Position numbers and translations under genes: made by a program. The notes below the pieces were generated by a model. That model was not told the origin of the DNA. It did not search any database and worked only from the letters and a program-made list of their open reading frames with translations. A DNA stretch of 42,025 bases from Chloroflexota bacterium (GTDB taxonomy: Bacteria > Chloroflexota > UBA6077 > FW602-bin22): NCBI GenBank assembly GCA_004297775.1, contig SCUE01000001.1, positions 1 to 42,025 of the forward strand, given 5' to 3'. Shown one piece after another: positions 24,448 through 34,227 of this stretch (the first letter of the stretch is position 1; each line of letters begins with the position of its first letter).

Positions 24448-25128
24448 GTGCGAGTCACGATCACGGGCGGCACTGGGATGCTCGCGGATTACGTGATCAG
24501 GGAGCTCGCGCCGATGCATGAGCTGACCCTCTTCGATCGTGTGGCGGCCGGCTCAATTCGCTACCAGTACCCAATCGAGCATCCCGTCATCGTCGGCGAT
24601 CTGGCAGACGAGGATGCATGTGCGCGAGCCATGGCCGGATCGCAGGCCGTCGTCCACCTCGGCGGCAGGCCGTTCCCGATCCAGTACCTGCCGCTCGACG
24701 AAGAGCATCCAACCGACGTCGAGGACGGCTACAGCCTCCCGAAGCACGTCGGCGAAGACCTTCTTCGCACGTTCGTCCGGGCGCACGAGATGCGCTGCTA
24801 CGCGATCCGACCCACGGCAATTCTGCGCGTCGAACGACTGGCGGAGCACGCGCGCGGATACGAACTGGTCGGCGATTGGAGTAGCGCCGTGAACGGCTAC
24901 ATCGATATCCGGGATGCCGCCCATGCCTTCCGCCTCTGCCTGGAAGCAGCCCAGTCACTGCCCACGTTCGAGGCCTTTTTCGTGAACGCCGCGGACACGT
25001 GGTCGCTCGAAGACTCGCGCGAGATGGTTGAGCGTCTGCGACCGGACCTCGCCGATCTTGCCGCGAGGCTCGTGGGACGTCAGTCTCTGATCAGCGCGGC
25101 GAAGGCGGAGCGCTGCATCGGATTCTGA
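24448..25128 (+). pseudogene. NAD-dependent epimerase/uronate dehydrogenase-like SDR with internal deletion
   Basis: 226 residues, 40-70 shorter than an extended SDR. The Rossmann motif 'GGTGMLADYV' (7-16), the acidic strand 'ELTLFD', 'GDLADEDAC' and 'VVHLGG' (68-73) are normal, and so is 'YSLPKHVGED' (Tyr95, Lys99), with the C-terminal domain. Between residue 73 and the 'PFPIQYLPLDEEHP' segment, the helix-strand that carries the catalytic Ser (the family's ASS motif) is missing, about 40-50 residues in frame. The start of the sequence resembles uronate dehydrogenases, which would suit the adjacent sugar-acid operon. Without the Ser the enzyme should be inactive, so I call it a probable pseudogene, though the frame is otherwise open. 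GTG at 24448 is the family-consistent start. Confidence 0.65.
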
Positions 25129-25155
25129 CCGGCTCACAGCTGGACAGAGCACCTG

Positions 25156-25171
25156 CGGACGTAATCGTCCG
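25156..25171. terminator. Small hairpin between convergent genes
   Basis: CGGACG-TAAT-CGTCCG lies in the 57 bases between the SDR-like gene and the minus-strand enolase-superfamily gene. A second dyad, CAGGTC-AGGC-GACCTG (25182-25197), overlaps that gene's stop. There is no T-run, so terminator function is uncertain. Confidence 0.35.
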
Positions 25172-25185
25172 GTCGGCTGAGCAGG

Positions 25186-26343
25186 TCAGGCGACCTGGTA
25201 GCGCCTGATCGTGTCGTGATCCAGTTCGACGCCGAGACCTGGCCCCTCAGGCACCGAAACGAAGCCCTGCCGCGCGACCTGCGCCTCGACGCAGAGCGGC
25301 TCCTTCGCCACCTGCTCTCTCAACGGGTTGGGCGTGGTGTCGAGCTCGAGAAGCGGCTGAACTGGAATCAGCGCACCAGGGTAATCGGGCAGCGCGGCCA
25401 CGACGTGCAGGCTGAGCGCAACGGCAACCGAGGATCCCCACACGTGAGGGATGATCGGGATACCCCAGGTGGTGGCCAAGGCAAGCACTTTGCGAAACTC
25501 CGTCACGCCGCCGAGACCGAGGAGCTCGGCCTGCACGATGTCGACGCACCGACGTGAAATCAGCTCGCGGAAACCCCATCGGGTGTATTCGCACTCCCCA
25601 CCAGCGATCGGGATGTCGAGCGCGCTCTTCACCTCGATGTACCCCTCGTAGTCTTCGGGAGCAATCGGCTCCTCGAACCAGTAGAGACCCAGCTCTTCGA
25701 GACGCCGTCCCAACGGAATCGCCACCTGGGGCGTATATGCGTGATTCGCGTCGGCCATGAGCCGCACCTCTGGTCCGATCGCCTCCCTGACGGCTTTGAC
25801 CAGGCGCACATCGTCTGCAGGAGTCATTCCGATCTTCATCTTGAGGGCCCGGAAGCCCTTTTTCACAAGACCCTCCGCTTCCCGAGCGAAATCGGCTTCG
25901 AGATCGGGGACACGTCGAAAGAGCATGCCGTACGCGTAGGGCACGATCTGCTCGCGAAACTTGCCACCGAGCAGCCTATACAGCGGCTGGCCGGTCGTCT
26001 TTCCGATGATGTCCCAGAGCGCGACATCGACACCGGAGATGCTCTGTAACGGCATACCCTTCTGACCGTGGTCGCGAATGCCGTTGTACATCTTGTGCCA
26101 GAGTACCTCGACCGCGAACGGATCGTGGCCGACGACGATCGGCTTGAGGACGCGCTCGATGATCGCCTGGTTCGCGTAGGCAACGTTCCCTGCGCCGAAG
26201 CTCTCGCCGACGCCGGAGATGCCTTCGTCGGTCGAGACCTGGACGATCAGAGACGTTCGGGTGCCAAAGTACGCCTGAGAGAAGCCGAGCTCCTGCTCGA
26301 GAGGAGCCTGGAGAATCATCGTCTTGACGTCGGTGATCTTCAT
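25186..26343 (-). CDS. Mandelate racemase/muconate lactonising enzyme family protein
   Basis: 385 residues. Lys168 and Lys170 ('ALKMKIG'), metal ligands Asp198 ('ADANHAY'), Glu224 ('FEEPIAPE') and Glu250 ('AGGE'), and His300 ('IPHVWGSSVA') place it in the mandelate racemase subgroup, where a Lys and a His-Asp pair act as opposing bases. Members include galactarate, glucarate and uronate-derived aldonate dehydratases and racemases. As the last gene of the glycan operon (GntR, GH2, ABC importer, sulfatase), it probably dehydrates the sugar acid released, but the substrate is unproven. It starts 109 bases after the sulfatase stop, with a GAGGCG site before ATG 26343. Confidence 0.88.
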   Translation of the reverse strand: MKITDVKTMILQAPLEQELGFSQAYFGTRTSLIVQVSTDEGISGVGESFGAGNVAYANQAIIERVLKPIVVGHDPFAVEVLWHKMYNGIRDHGQKGMPLQSISGVDVALWDIIGKTTGQPLYRLLGGKFREQIVPYAYGMLFRRVPDLEADFAREAEGLVKKGFRALKMKIGMTPADDVRLVKAVREAIGPEVRLMADANHAYTPQVAIPLGRRLEELGLYWFEEPIAPEDYEGYIEVKSALDIPIAGGECEYTRWGFRELISRRCVDIVQAELLGLGGVTEFRKVLALATTWGIPIIPHVWGSSVAVALSLHVVAALPDYPGALIPVQPLLELDTTPNPLREQVAKEPLCVEAQVARQGFVSVPEGPGLGVELDHDTIRRYQVA

Positions 26344-26452
26344 GACACGCGCCTCCTCAAACGGGACCTAGCTACCGCCACTGCACCGGGCATCCGGGCG
26401 CGAACTCTGGTCTGGTCGGCTGAGACCGAGCCACGCACCTCGAGAGCCAGCC

Positions 26453-28006
26453 TCAATCCAGATCCGCCCGGCGCCGTGGGGCCGAGGCCATATCGTTCCC
26501 GCCGGCCGCCTGCAGACGTGCGAGCCAATCGCCCTGTTCGAGCTTGAAGTAGCCCCACCACCAGCCTTCTCGGGGCTGCGTGGCGCGGAAGTCGGCTGCG
26601 GCCTGTGCGCTCGACCAGGCTGCGAGGTCCGCCTCGAGGCCGGCGCGCACGTCGCGAACGTCGGGATCGTCGAATCGGTTCCGGGTCTCGCCCGGATCAT
26701 TCGCCAGATCGTAAAGCTCCCCTTCGACGAGAGGGTCGTCGAAGAGATCGCTGTACTTGAGTGGATGATCCAGCGGCAAACGAGCGTCGATTCTCTCTTG
26801 CGCCGGGTACGACGTCAGCTTCCAGCGCTTAGTCCGGACCATGCTTATCGGCTGATCGAGCAAACCGCCGGCGTACCACTCGCTGATCACGCGGGTTCGG
26901 TCCTGGTCCGAGGCGCCATCGATCAGAGCGAGCAAGCTGCGACCCTGCACGCGGTCCGGCACAGGCAACTGAAGAAAATCGAAGACCGTTGGCATGACAT
27001 CAATTTCCTCGACGAGGTCACGGCAGACCGAGCCCGCGGCGCGACGGTCGGGAAAGCGCATCAGGAGCGGGACGCGCACGACTGGCTCGTAGAAGTGGCC
27101 CCATTTCTCGATCATTCGCTGCTCACCGAGCATCGCGCCATGATCTGCCAGGAAGAGGACGATGGACGTCTCGAACAGCCTGAGCTCGTCGATAGCGTCG
27201 AGGATGCGGCCGACCTGGGTGTCGACGAAGCTGACGAGGCCAAAGTAGGCGGCCCGGCAACGGCGGAAGTCTTCCTCTGTCAGTTCTTCGAAGCGGCGCG
27301 CACGCGCATAGTACTGCTGCACAACGGGCTTGGTCGTCAAGGAGACGTTAAAAGACGCGGGGAGATCGATGGACTCCGGGTCGTAGAGCTCGTCAAAAGG
27401 CCGGGGCGGCAGGATCGGGGTGTGTGGCTCGTTGAAGGACGCTCGGAGCAAGAACGGTCCCTGGTCCTGGCTGGCAAGTTCTCGTAGCCGTGAAATAGAG
27501 GCGTCCGCGACTTGCGCGGCTTTGGTGCGGGTGGCGGACCGCGGATGTCGTCCATAGATGACGAGCGGCAGGGATCCCGGGCTGCGCTTGTGCGGCACCG
27601 ACCGACGCTCCACCGGATCGACGATTCCAAAGGCAGTCGTCCCATCGTCGAAATCACTGGACTCGTCTATGCCGAACTCGCCAGGGGAAACACCTTTGTG
27701 CCATTTGCCGTAGTTGATCGTCCGGTAACCTTGTCGACGCAATACTTCATAGAGCGAGATCTCGCCTTCGCTGGGCCGAAAGTAGTTGTCGAAGGCACCG
27801 TGACTGCGCATATAGCGGCCCGTGGCGAAGCTGACCCGAGATGGGAGGCAGACCGGGCTCTGGACGTACGCGCGGTCGAAGCGAACCGACTGGGCGGCGA
27901 GGCGATCGATGTTGGGAGTCCGGACAAGAGGGTTGCCATAACAGCCCAGTACGTCGGCTCGAAGCTCGTCGCAGAGGATGATGATGATGTTGGTACGTTC
28001 GGGCAT
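26453..28006 (-). CDS. Sulfatase (arylsulfatase family, type I formylglycine)
   Basis: 517 residues of the alkaline-phosphatase-like fold. The formylglycine motif is 'SPVCLPSRVSFATGRY' with Cys53 as the residue converted by a formylglycine-generating enzyme (C-X-P-S-R intact). Metal ligands are seen in 'ILCDELRAD' near the start and 'FLADHGAMLGEQRMIEKWGHFYEP' in the middle; 'GKWHKG' replaces the usual GKWHLG. It removes sulfate esters from carbohydrates. No signal peptide is visible, so it probably acts in the cytoplasm on imported oligosaccharides, which fits the ABC importer encoded next to it. It starts 13 bases after the permease gene stop, with a TAGGAGGTAG site. Confidence 0.92.
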   Translation of the reverse strand: MPERTNIIIILCDELRADVLGCYGNPLVRTPNIDRLAAQSVRFDRAYVQSPVCLPSRVSFATGRYMRSHGAFDNYFRPSEGEISLYEVLRRQGYRTINYGKWHKGVSPGEFGIDESSDFDDGTTAFGIVDPVERRSVPHKRSPGSLPLVIYGRHPRSATRTKAAQVADASISRLRELASQDQGPFLLRASFNEPHTPILPPRPFDELYDPESIDLPASFNVSLTTKPVVQQYYARARRFEELTEEDFRRCRAAYFGLVSFVDTQVGRILDAIDELRLFETSIVLFLADHGAMLGEQRMIEKWGHFYEPVVRVPLLMRFPDRRAAGSVCRDLVEEIDVMPTVFDFLQLPVPDRVQGRSLLALIDGASDQDRTRVISEWYAGGLLDQPISMVRTKRWKLTSYPAQERIDARLPLDHPLKYSDLFDDPLVEGELYDLANDPGETRNRFDDPDVRDVRAGLEADLAAWSSAQAAADFRATQPREGWWWGYFKLEQGDWLARLQAAGGNDMASAPRRRADLD

Positions 28007-28019
28007 GATCTACCTCCTA

Positions 28020-28868
28020 CTAACCCTTGACGGCGCCGGCAGTCAGCGCATCCACGAGGTAACGCTGAGCAACGAATCCCAGGACGAGCGGCAGCACGAT
28101 CAGCACCATCGCGCCAGCCGCCACGGAGCCCCAGCTGACCTGGATCGTGGCGTCTATATAAAGGATGATGAACACCGGCCCTGTTCTCGCTCGATCCGGC
28201 CCGAGCGTGAGCGGAAAGAACAGCTCGTTCCAGCCGTAAAGGAATGCGAGAATGCCGGTCGCGGCGAGGCCGGGCGCCGTCAACGGCAATACGACCCGCC
28301 GGTATGCTCCGAACCACGAGCATCCATCGGCGCGAGCGGCGTCGTCGAGGTCTGTGGGGATCCGCGCGAAGAAGCCGGTCATGAGCCAAATGGTGAGGGG
28401 TAGGATGCCGCTCGTTTTGGCGGCAATCAGAAGAGGCAGCGTGTCCATTATTTTCAGGTTGCTCGCGATGAGATAGAGCGGCATCCCAATCGCCACTGCC
28501 GGAAACATGCGCGTCAACAAGACTCCTGCGAGGAACGTCTCGGCGCCCGGGAAACGAAACCGGGTGAGTCCGTATGCAGCCGGTGGGCCGATCAAAAGCG
28601 CCAATGCCGTCGTCCCGCCGGCAACGATGACCGAGTTGAACAGAAACCTCGCCAGATCGGTTCTCTGAAATACGTCGACGTAGTTCACGAACGACGGCTC
28701 GAAGATGAAGAGTGGCGTCCGGGAATCGATCTGAAGCTTCGTCTTGAGCGAACTGAGGAAAAGCCAAAAGATGGGGAACACGACGATGGCCAGAGCGAGC
28801 AGGACCGCGGTCCAGAACATCGCGCGTCTTGACGAGACGATCAACCGTCGGCGCATCGACCTAGTCAC
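28020..28868 (-). CDS. Sugar ABC transporter permease (MalG-like)
   Basis: 282 residues with six transmembrane helices. The EAA-type loop that contacts the ATPase is 'DDAARADGCSWFGAYRRVVLPLTAPG'. It is the MalG-type partner of the permease at 28861, forming the channel of a CUT1-class carbohydrate importer. It overlaps that gene by eight bases, a sign of coupled translation. No ATPase gene is in this operon; in this class a shared MsmK/UgpC-type ATPase encoded elsewhere is common. Context implies import of sulfated or uronate-containing oligosaccharides, which cannot be read from the permease itself. Confidence 0.9.
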   Translation of the reverse strand: MTRSMRRRLIVSSRRAMFWTAVLLALAIVVFPIFWLFLSSLKTKLQIDSRTPLFIFEPSFVNYVDVFQRTDLARFLFNSVIVAGGTTALALLIGPPAAYGLTRFRFPGAETFLAGVLLTRMFPAVAIGMPLYLIASNLKIMDTLPLLIAAKTSGILPLTIWLMTGFFARIPTDLDDAARADGCSWFGAYRRVVLPLTAPGLAATGILAFLYGWNELFFPLTLGPDRARTGPVFIILYIDATIQVSWGSVAAGAMVLIVLPLVLGFVAQRYLVDALTAGAVKG

Positions 28869-29847
28869 GGCTCGCCATCACTTCTCGCTGCATGCGGCGG
28901 ATCAGGTTGACGCTCAGCAGAGTAATGAGCAGAACGATCAGGACCGACAGGGCAGCGGCTCGTCCGATCTGGAAGTAGCTGAATGCGATCTCGTAGTTCA
29001 GGTAGATCAGGGTGCGCGTCGCGCCACCAGGGCCGCCGAGTGTCAGTGCGACGATGAGGTCGAAGACGCGAATAGCGTCCATGAGTCGAAGCAACAGGGC
29101 GACCAGCAAAACCGGCGCGAGCAGCGGCAGGGTGATATGGCGTAACAGAGCCAGCGCAGATGCCCCGTCGACGCGAGCGGCCTCCGGCAGCTCTCGCGGA
29201 ATCGCCTGTAGGCCCGCGAGACATAGGATGAAGACGAAGGGTGTGGCACGACACGTGTCGACTATGACTAGGGCGACCAGCGCCCAGTTGAGGTCGCTGA
29301 GCCACGACTGTACCGGGACGCCGATGAGGCGGAGCAAGTGGTTGATTACCCCGGTCGATGGCTCGAGCATGTGCCGCCAATACATGGACACGGCCACCGG
29401 CATGACCATGAGGGGCATCAGAAGTAGCGACTGAACGGTGTATTTGAAATGGAATTCGCGGTTCACGAGGAGTGCCAACGCCAGCCCCAAGGGCATCTGG
29501 AGCGTCAGCGATCCGGCAACGAAGATCAGTGTGACGACCAGCGCTTCGCGGAAAACGTCAGAAACTATCAACTCGGCGTAGTTCAGTAAGCCGGCAAACT
29601 GCAGCCCCCGCTCCGGTCTCAGTAGATCCCATTGCACGAAGCTCAACGTCACGGCGTAGCCGATTGGAACCGCGACTACCAACAGCAGAACCAAAGCCGA
29701 AGGCGCGAGAAACAGATAGGGGATCAGACTTCGCTGAAGGCCAGTCATTCGGCGTCCAAGCCCTGGCCGGACGGCAATCACCGCCACCCCAGGTCGACTG
29801 ACGATCGGGGAGGCCCTGCGTGGATCGCGGTCGAGATCACCTGCCAT
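28861..29847 (-). CDS. Sugar ABC transporter permease (MalF-like)
   Basis: 328 residues. After a 35-residue polar and Arg-rich leader, six to seven hydrophobic segments begin 'IPYLFLAPSALVLLLVVAVPIGYAVTLSF', the usual start of CUT1 permeases. The EAA loop is 'EAARVDGASALALLRHITLPLL'. It pairs with the overlapping MalG-like gene. The true start may be an internal ATG (29748, 'MTGLQRSLIPYLF'), which removes the leader; ATG 29847 is the longest. It lies 22 bases after the binding-protein gene, so binding protein and permeases form one transcript. Confidence 0.88.
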   Translation of the reverse strand: MAGDLDRDPRRASPIVSRPGVAVIAVRPGLGRRMTGLQRSLIPYLFLAPSALVLLLVVAVPIGYAVTLSFVQWDLLRPERGLQFAGLLNYAELIVSDVFREALVVTLIFVAGSLTLQMPLGLALALLVNREFHFKYTVQSLLLMPLMVMPVAVSMYWRHMLEPSTGVINHLLRLIGVPVQSWLSDLNWALVALVIVDTCRATPFVFILCLAGLQAIPRELPEAARVDGASALALLRHITLPLLAPVLLVALLLRLMDAIRVFDLIVALTLGGPGGATRTLIYLNYEIAFSYFQIGRAAALSVLIVLLITLLSVNLIRRMQREVMASRD

Positions 29848-29869
29848 CGGATTGCTCTGCGGGCCAGCT

Positions 29870-31258
29870 TCACGGGTAATAGCCGCCGCGCTTCAAGATG
29901 TCTCGAACGCTCGCGGCAGCCGCGTCTAGAGCGTCCTTCGGCTTCGTCTTGCCTACGATCGCCGCGTTTACTTGATCGCCGATCACAGTCGTGAACTCGT
30001 TTGTTTCTGGAATCACCGGTACCAGTCGCGCCGACTGGAGCATCTCAGCGACCGGTGGGAAATACGGGTAGCTCTTTGCCAGCGCGGCGTCCGCGCCGAC
30101 CGACTTCCGAGCGAATATGAGGCCGGTTGGGGCGCCGAACTTCCGGTAGTACTCGGCGGACCCGGCGTAACGCAGCCAACGATAGGCAGCCTCGCGATGC
30201 TTGGTTCCGGCGACGATCATATCGCTCCAAGCCACAAGGCGCACGCCGCGACCGGCTGGTCCCGGCGGAACCGTGGCGAAGCCCACCTTCCCGGCGACGG
30301 TAGACAACTTCGGGTCGTTCATGACTGACGCGATGTTGGGGGCCCAGTTCTGACTCATGGCAACGAGACCTTTTTGCATCGCCTCGGCCACCTGTCCGTT
30401 GTGCCAGATGTCGGATCCCGGTGGTCCGGCCGATCGAACGATGTCGACGAAGTACTCCAGCGCCTGCACCCCGGCGGTGCCATTGAAGATCGGCTGCCAT
30501 TTGGCGTCGAAGAAGTCGCCGCCAAACGACCAGAGGAAGCCCGAGTACATGTTGATCGCGAAGATGCCGGGAGCCGTGGGAGTGGCGTAGCCGAAAACGT
30601 CGCCTTGCTTCAGCTTCCGGGCCTGCTCGCTCATTTCCTGGAGCGTCTTGGGTGGCTTGAGACCCGCCGATTCGAATAAATCCGTTCGGTAGTAGAGGAG
30701 TTGGGTCGACGTCTGGTACGGAATGCCGTACAGCTTGCCCTCTGCCTTGAAGACGTCGAGCGCCGCGGGGAACACGTCGTCGAGCGCGGCGTCTCCAAGC
30801 GACGCGGTCTTGGTGAAATCGTCGATTGGGGTGAAGAACCCGCTCTTGATGTAACCAGGGACCAGAAGCGCCTCGGCCACCATCAGGTCGTAGTCGGCGG
30901 ACTTCGCCGTGATGGCGAGCTGCTGCTTATTGACCATCTCGCCGTACGGCAAGAAGAGGAACCGCACCTTGATGCCGGTCTCCTGCTCGAAGGCCTCTCC
31001 GGCCATCTGGTGGGGGCGCTCGAAAACGGTGGCTCCCAGCCATGACAGCGTGATGGCTTCTTTGGTCGTCGGTGGAGCCGCGGCCGGCGCGGGCGCCTTG
31101 GTGGCGGCCTGGGTTGGCGCCGGCGCCTGCGTGGGAACCGGCGTCGGGGCCGGAGCGCATGCCCCGAGCAGGGCGATGGCCGCGGCGCCGTATGCTGCTC
31201 GAAGGAGTCGCCTTCTGCTCACAGGCCGCGACGTTGCGTGATCGCTGTTTCGCCTCAT
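29870..31258 (-). CDS. Extracellular solute-binding lipoprotein of a sugar ABC importer
   Basis: 462 residues. The N-terminus has a twin-arginine-like 'SRRRLLRAAYG' and a lipobox 'LGAC' with Cys34, so it is exported (perhaps folded, via Tat) and lipid-anchored outside the membrane. A Pro/Ala/Thr/Gln linker of about 35 residues follows, as in many Chloroflexota binding proteins. The rest is a family 1 (MalE/UgpB-type) domain: 'ITLSWLGATVFERPHQMAGEAFEQETGIKVRF', 'GIPYQTSTQLLYYRTDLFESAGL' and 'PAGRGVRLVAWSDMIVAGTKHREAAYRWLRY'. It would deliver an oligosaccharide to the two downstream permeases. ATG 31258 has a GGAAGGG site. A 113-base space separates it from the GH2 gene. Confidence 0.92.
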   Translation of the reverse strand: MRRNSDHATSRPVSRRRLLRAAYGAAAIALLGACAPAPTPVPTQAPAPTQAATKAPAPAAAPPTTKEAITLSWLGATVFERPHQMAGEAFEQETGIKVRFLFLPYGEMVNKQQLAITAKSADYDLMVAEALLVPGYIKSGFFTPIDDFTKTASLGDAALDDVFPAALDVFKAEGKLYGIPYQTSTQLLYYRTDLFESAGLKPPKTLQEMSEQARKLKQGDVFGYATPTAPGIFAINMYSGFLWSFGGDFFDAKWQPIFNGTAGVQALEYFVDIVRSAGPPGSDIWHNGQVAEAMQKGLVAMSQNWAPNIASVMNDPKLSTVAGKVGFATVPPGPAGRGVRLVAWSDMIVAGTKHREAAYRWLRYAGSAEYYRKFGAPTGLIFARKSVGADAALAKSYPYFPPVAEMLQSARLVPVIPETNEFTTVIGDQVNAAIVGKTKPKDALDAAAASVRDILKRGGYYP

Positions 31259-31371
31259 CTAGGGCCCTTCCTTATCGATTGAAGCCGTTTGAACGACGGA
31301 ACCAGTGTCAGCGCCTCATCGAAGTGGCATCCTCCTCTCGCCGCCACAGACGCGGCTGCGTCACATCGAAC

Positions 31372-34227
31372 TCAACCGCCGACACCCCACACGAGGTAGT
31401 TGAAAAGCAGGCGATCGGCAATCGGGTCGGCCGCCAGATTGCCGAGGATGCGCATCTGGGACAACAAGACACGACCCTGGCCCTGGCGCCGGATAGCGAC
31501 ATCGGCGCCGGCCCAAGCGCGCTCTGGTCTCTCCCAAATGGTGGCGTGCAGAGAGAGACAGCCAGCGGGGATCTCATCCACGGAGGGGTCAACCAAGGCA
31601 GCGGACGGCGAGGTATTCGCGTACGGCCATTCCATCAGGCCGGGACCCGGCAGCTCGGCGAAAAGCGCGTGAGCTCGAACGTAATGTGCAACGGGGATCC
31701 AGTGTCCGATCGCGGGATGAATCTCACCAATCCACGGCAGATATTCCCGCGCAACCGGTGCGTCGTCGACCTCGATCGGCGTCACGAACAGCACGGTGGC
31801 ACCGGCGTCGACCGCCGCCAGCGCACCTTCTATCTGCTCGCGATACGGCTCGTGTCCCCAGTGCTTCGCTGGCACAGCCACCACGATGCACCGCGTGTCG
31901 TCGGACAGGGCCACCCCTCTGGACACCAGGAAGAACGAAAAGCGGCGATCATCAGACGGCTCGATGACTCGTACCGCGCCACCTACTGTCGACCAGGGCG
32001 GCTCGTCGACGACCAGCACAGTCAGTTCGGCCGAAGTCGACTTCGCGCGACCTCGTCGGACGCTCACTCGAACGATGTAGCCTCCCGGAGTCTGGAGCGG
32101 GCCTGCGGAGACCGACCTCAGAGGCGTTACACGCGCAGTCGCTGTGAACGGAACCGTTGCGATCACGCGCTCGCCGTCAGTTCCGATTAATCGCGTCTCA
32201 ACCTCGGCGGGACCGAACGGAACGTGATCGCTAACAACGGTCACCTGAATCGGCATGGGACGATTCACGCGAACGACTCGCGGCCACACCCGAATCACCG
32301 GATGGAGCTCCCGGTGAACCAGCGCCGCCGCAGCACAAACGGGCTTGGGTTCCCGCCAGAGATCGACCATTTCGCCGCAGAGGACCAATCCACCCGCCGA
32401 GAAAGCGTGGATGACGTAACCGGCTACGTTCGGGTTACTTCGCAGAGCCTCCATCTGAAGGCGATTGCCGTCAGCCTGGAGCGCTTGCGTTGCCTCACAG
32501 ACGGCCGACAGGGAGGGGAACAGGTCTTTGAGCCGCAGCTTCTCGAACGCCGAGGCCAGGCTGTCGTGCACGCGCTGAACTTGGACGAAGTCTTCCGCGT
32601 CTTCGGGCACCCCGTTGGCTCGATAGGCGGATAACAAGCGCGGGAAATCGGCAAAGCTTCCATATCCGAACTCGGAGACATAGGTAGGTTTCCCGCCATT
32701 CACCACGGTGTATGGGAGGGGTGCCCATGGCGCGTCGCGCCCGCCCAGAGTCGCCAGCTCGTCATACGTGGCCTCGGTTACAGGCGCGCCACGATAGATG
32801 TGGATGTCGTTGATGGAGACCGGCTCGACGGAATCCGGTGCGTACATGTTGGCCCCGGTGACCCAGCCGCCCGAGTCGTCGATGATCAGGCGAGATGGAT
32901 CGAGCGCCCGCGCCTCCAGGCAGAGCTCCTTGCGCAGTCGCTGCGGCGTGGAATGGACCCATTGATCGGGCGTGAACTCAGCGGGCGACGTGCGGGTGAA
33001 GTCCGGCAAGATACCGCCCTCATTGAGGATCTCCCACAGTACGACGCTGGGTCGATTGCGATCCCGTCGAACGAGATCGCGGACCTCCTGGCGACAGCGG
33101 CGCTCCGCCGCTGGTGAATCCGTCAGCCACCCGATTGGCGGCCCCTCGCTGAGCATCACGCCCATCTCATCGGCCAGGTCGAGCACCCGGGGATGGGCCG
33201 GGATCTGCCAGAAGCGCAGCAGGTTCAGGCCGGCCGCCTTGGCCTCGGCGAGCTCTTTTCGCACGATCGCCTCATCGTGCGGTCGCACGATGGTGCCCGG
33301 ATAGATCCCCTCGTGGAACCCGCCCTTCACGAAGATGGGCACGCCGTTCAGACGGAATCCATCCTGGCTGAGGTCTAAATCTCGGATCCCGAACCGAACC
33401 TGATACCCATCCACGCGCTCCGTCACGCTGAGCAGCGCAGTGGCGACGTACAACGTGGGCGACGCCGGCGACCAGAGCTGGGGGTGGGGCAAGGACAGCC
33501 GGAGGGTGTGATGGCTGATACCGGCCGGGCACGTCGCCGACGCGAAGGCTTCTGTCTCAACCTCGGCCGCGAGAGCGTGGAGGACCTGGACCCTCACGGC
33601 GCCGGTCGCAGCAGCGCCGGTGGAATTCGCAATCTCCAGATGGACGTCGACCGCGCCCGAGTCTCTATGAGGTCGCACGAAGCAGTCGAGAATGTGGTAC
33701 GCCGGCAGGAGATGCAGTTCGACGTCCTGCCAGATCCCGCCGAAATTGAAGCTCTCCAGCTGGCGCCAACAAGGCGTCTCCTTGAGCACGAAACCATCGA
33801 TGCCGCGCTCGTCCTTCGGAGGGCTGACTACACGAACAGTTATGCGATTAGTGCCAGACCGCAGGCACGCCGCGACGCCCAACTCGAAGGGCGTGAACCC
33901 ACCCTCGTGGCTACCGACGAACTCGCCATTCAGCCAGACCTCGGCGAAGTAGCTCACTGCGCCGAACCGAAGTCGAGACGCCGATCGGAGTTCTGCCTGC
34001 TCTAGCGTGAAGTCGCGCCAGTACCACGCCACACCGTCGTAATCGGGCAGGGTCTCTTCCCAAACACTGGGGACGACTACCTCGCGACTCGAGGGTGCTC
34101 GTTCTGGTCCCGACATCCAGCGCTCGTCCTTGCCGACATTGGCTGGGTCCGGCGCAAAGAGCCAGACTCCGTTAAGGTCGCGAACGGTCCGATGGCTCGA
34201 CGGGGCAATCGCACGTACCGTTGTCAC
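31372..34227 (-). CDS. Glycoside hydrolase family 2 enzyme
   Basis: 951 residues. A jelly-roll sugar-binding domain (about 15-180, with 'VWLNGEFVGSHEGGFTPFE') and an immunoglobulin-like domain (180-285) precede the TIM barrel. The barrel has the acid/base Glu403 in 'LWEILNEGG' and the nucleophile Glu519 in 'YVSEFGYGSF', both as expected for clan GH-A retaining enzymes. About 350 further residues form beta-rich C-terminal domains, longer than simple beta-glucuronidases. Activities in the family include beta-galactosidase, beta-glucuronidase and beta-mannosidase. No signal peptide is seen, so it is probably intracellular. With the sulfatase and uronate-type dehydratase a beta-glucuronidase or similar is plausible. 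Its start overlaps the GntR gene stop by four bases (ATGA-type). Confidence 0.9.
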   Translation of the reverse strand: MTTVRAIAPSSHRTVRDLNGVWLFAPDPANVGKDERWMSGPERAPSSREVVVPSVWEETLPDYDGVAWYWRDFTLEQAELRSASRLRFGAVSYFAEVWLNGEFVGSHEGGFTPFELGVAACLRSGTNRITVRVVSPPKDERGIDGFVLKETPCWRQLESFNFGGIWQDVELHLLPAYHILDCFVRPHRDSGAVDVHLEIANSTGAAATGAVRVQVLHALAAEVETEAFASATCPAGISHHTLRLSLPHPQLWSPASPTLYVATALLSVTERVDGYQVRFGIRDLDLSQDGFRLNGVPIFVKGGFHEGIYPGTIVRPHDEAIVRKELAEAKAAGLNLLRFWQIPAHPRVLDLADEMGVMLSEGPPIGWLTDSPAAERRCRQEVRDLVRRDRNRPSVVLWEILNEGGILPDFTRTSPAEFTPDQWVHSTPQRLRKELCLEARALDPSRLIIDDSGGWVTGANMYAPDSVEPVSINDIHIYRGAPVTEATYDELATLGGRDAPWAPLPYTVVNGGKPTYVSEFGYGSFADFPRLLSAYRANGVPEDAEDFVQVQRVHDSLASAFEKLRLKDLFPSLSAVCEATQALQADGNRLQMEALRSNPNVAGYVIHAFSAGGLVLCGEMVDLWREPKPVCAAAALVHRELHPVIRVWPRVVRVNRPMPIQVTVVSDHVPFGPAEVETRLIGTDGERVIATVPFTATARVTPLRSVSAGPLQTPGGYIVRVSVRRGRAKSTSAELTVLVVDEPPWSTVGGAVRVIEPSDDRRFSFFLVSRGVALSDDTRCIVVAVPAKHWGHEPYREQIEGALAAVDAGATVLFVTPIEVDDAPVAREYLPWIGEIHPAIGHWIPVAHYVRAHALFAELPGPGLMEWPYANTSPSAALVDPSVDEIPAGCLSLHATIWERPERAWAGADVAIRRQGQGRVLLSQMRILGNLAADPIADRLLFNYLVWGVGG

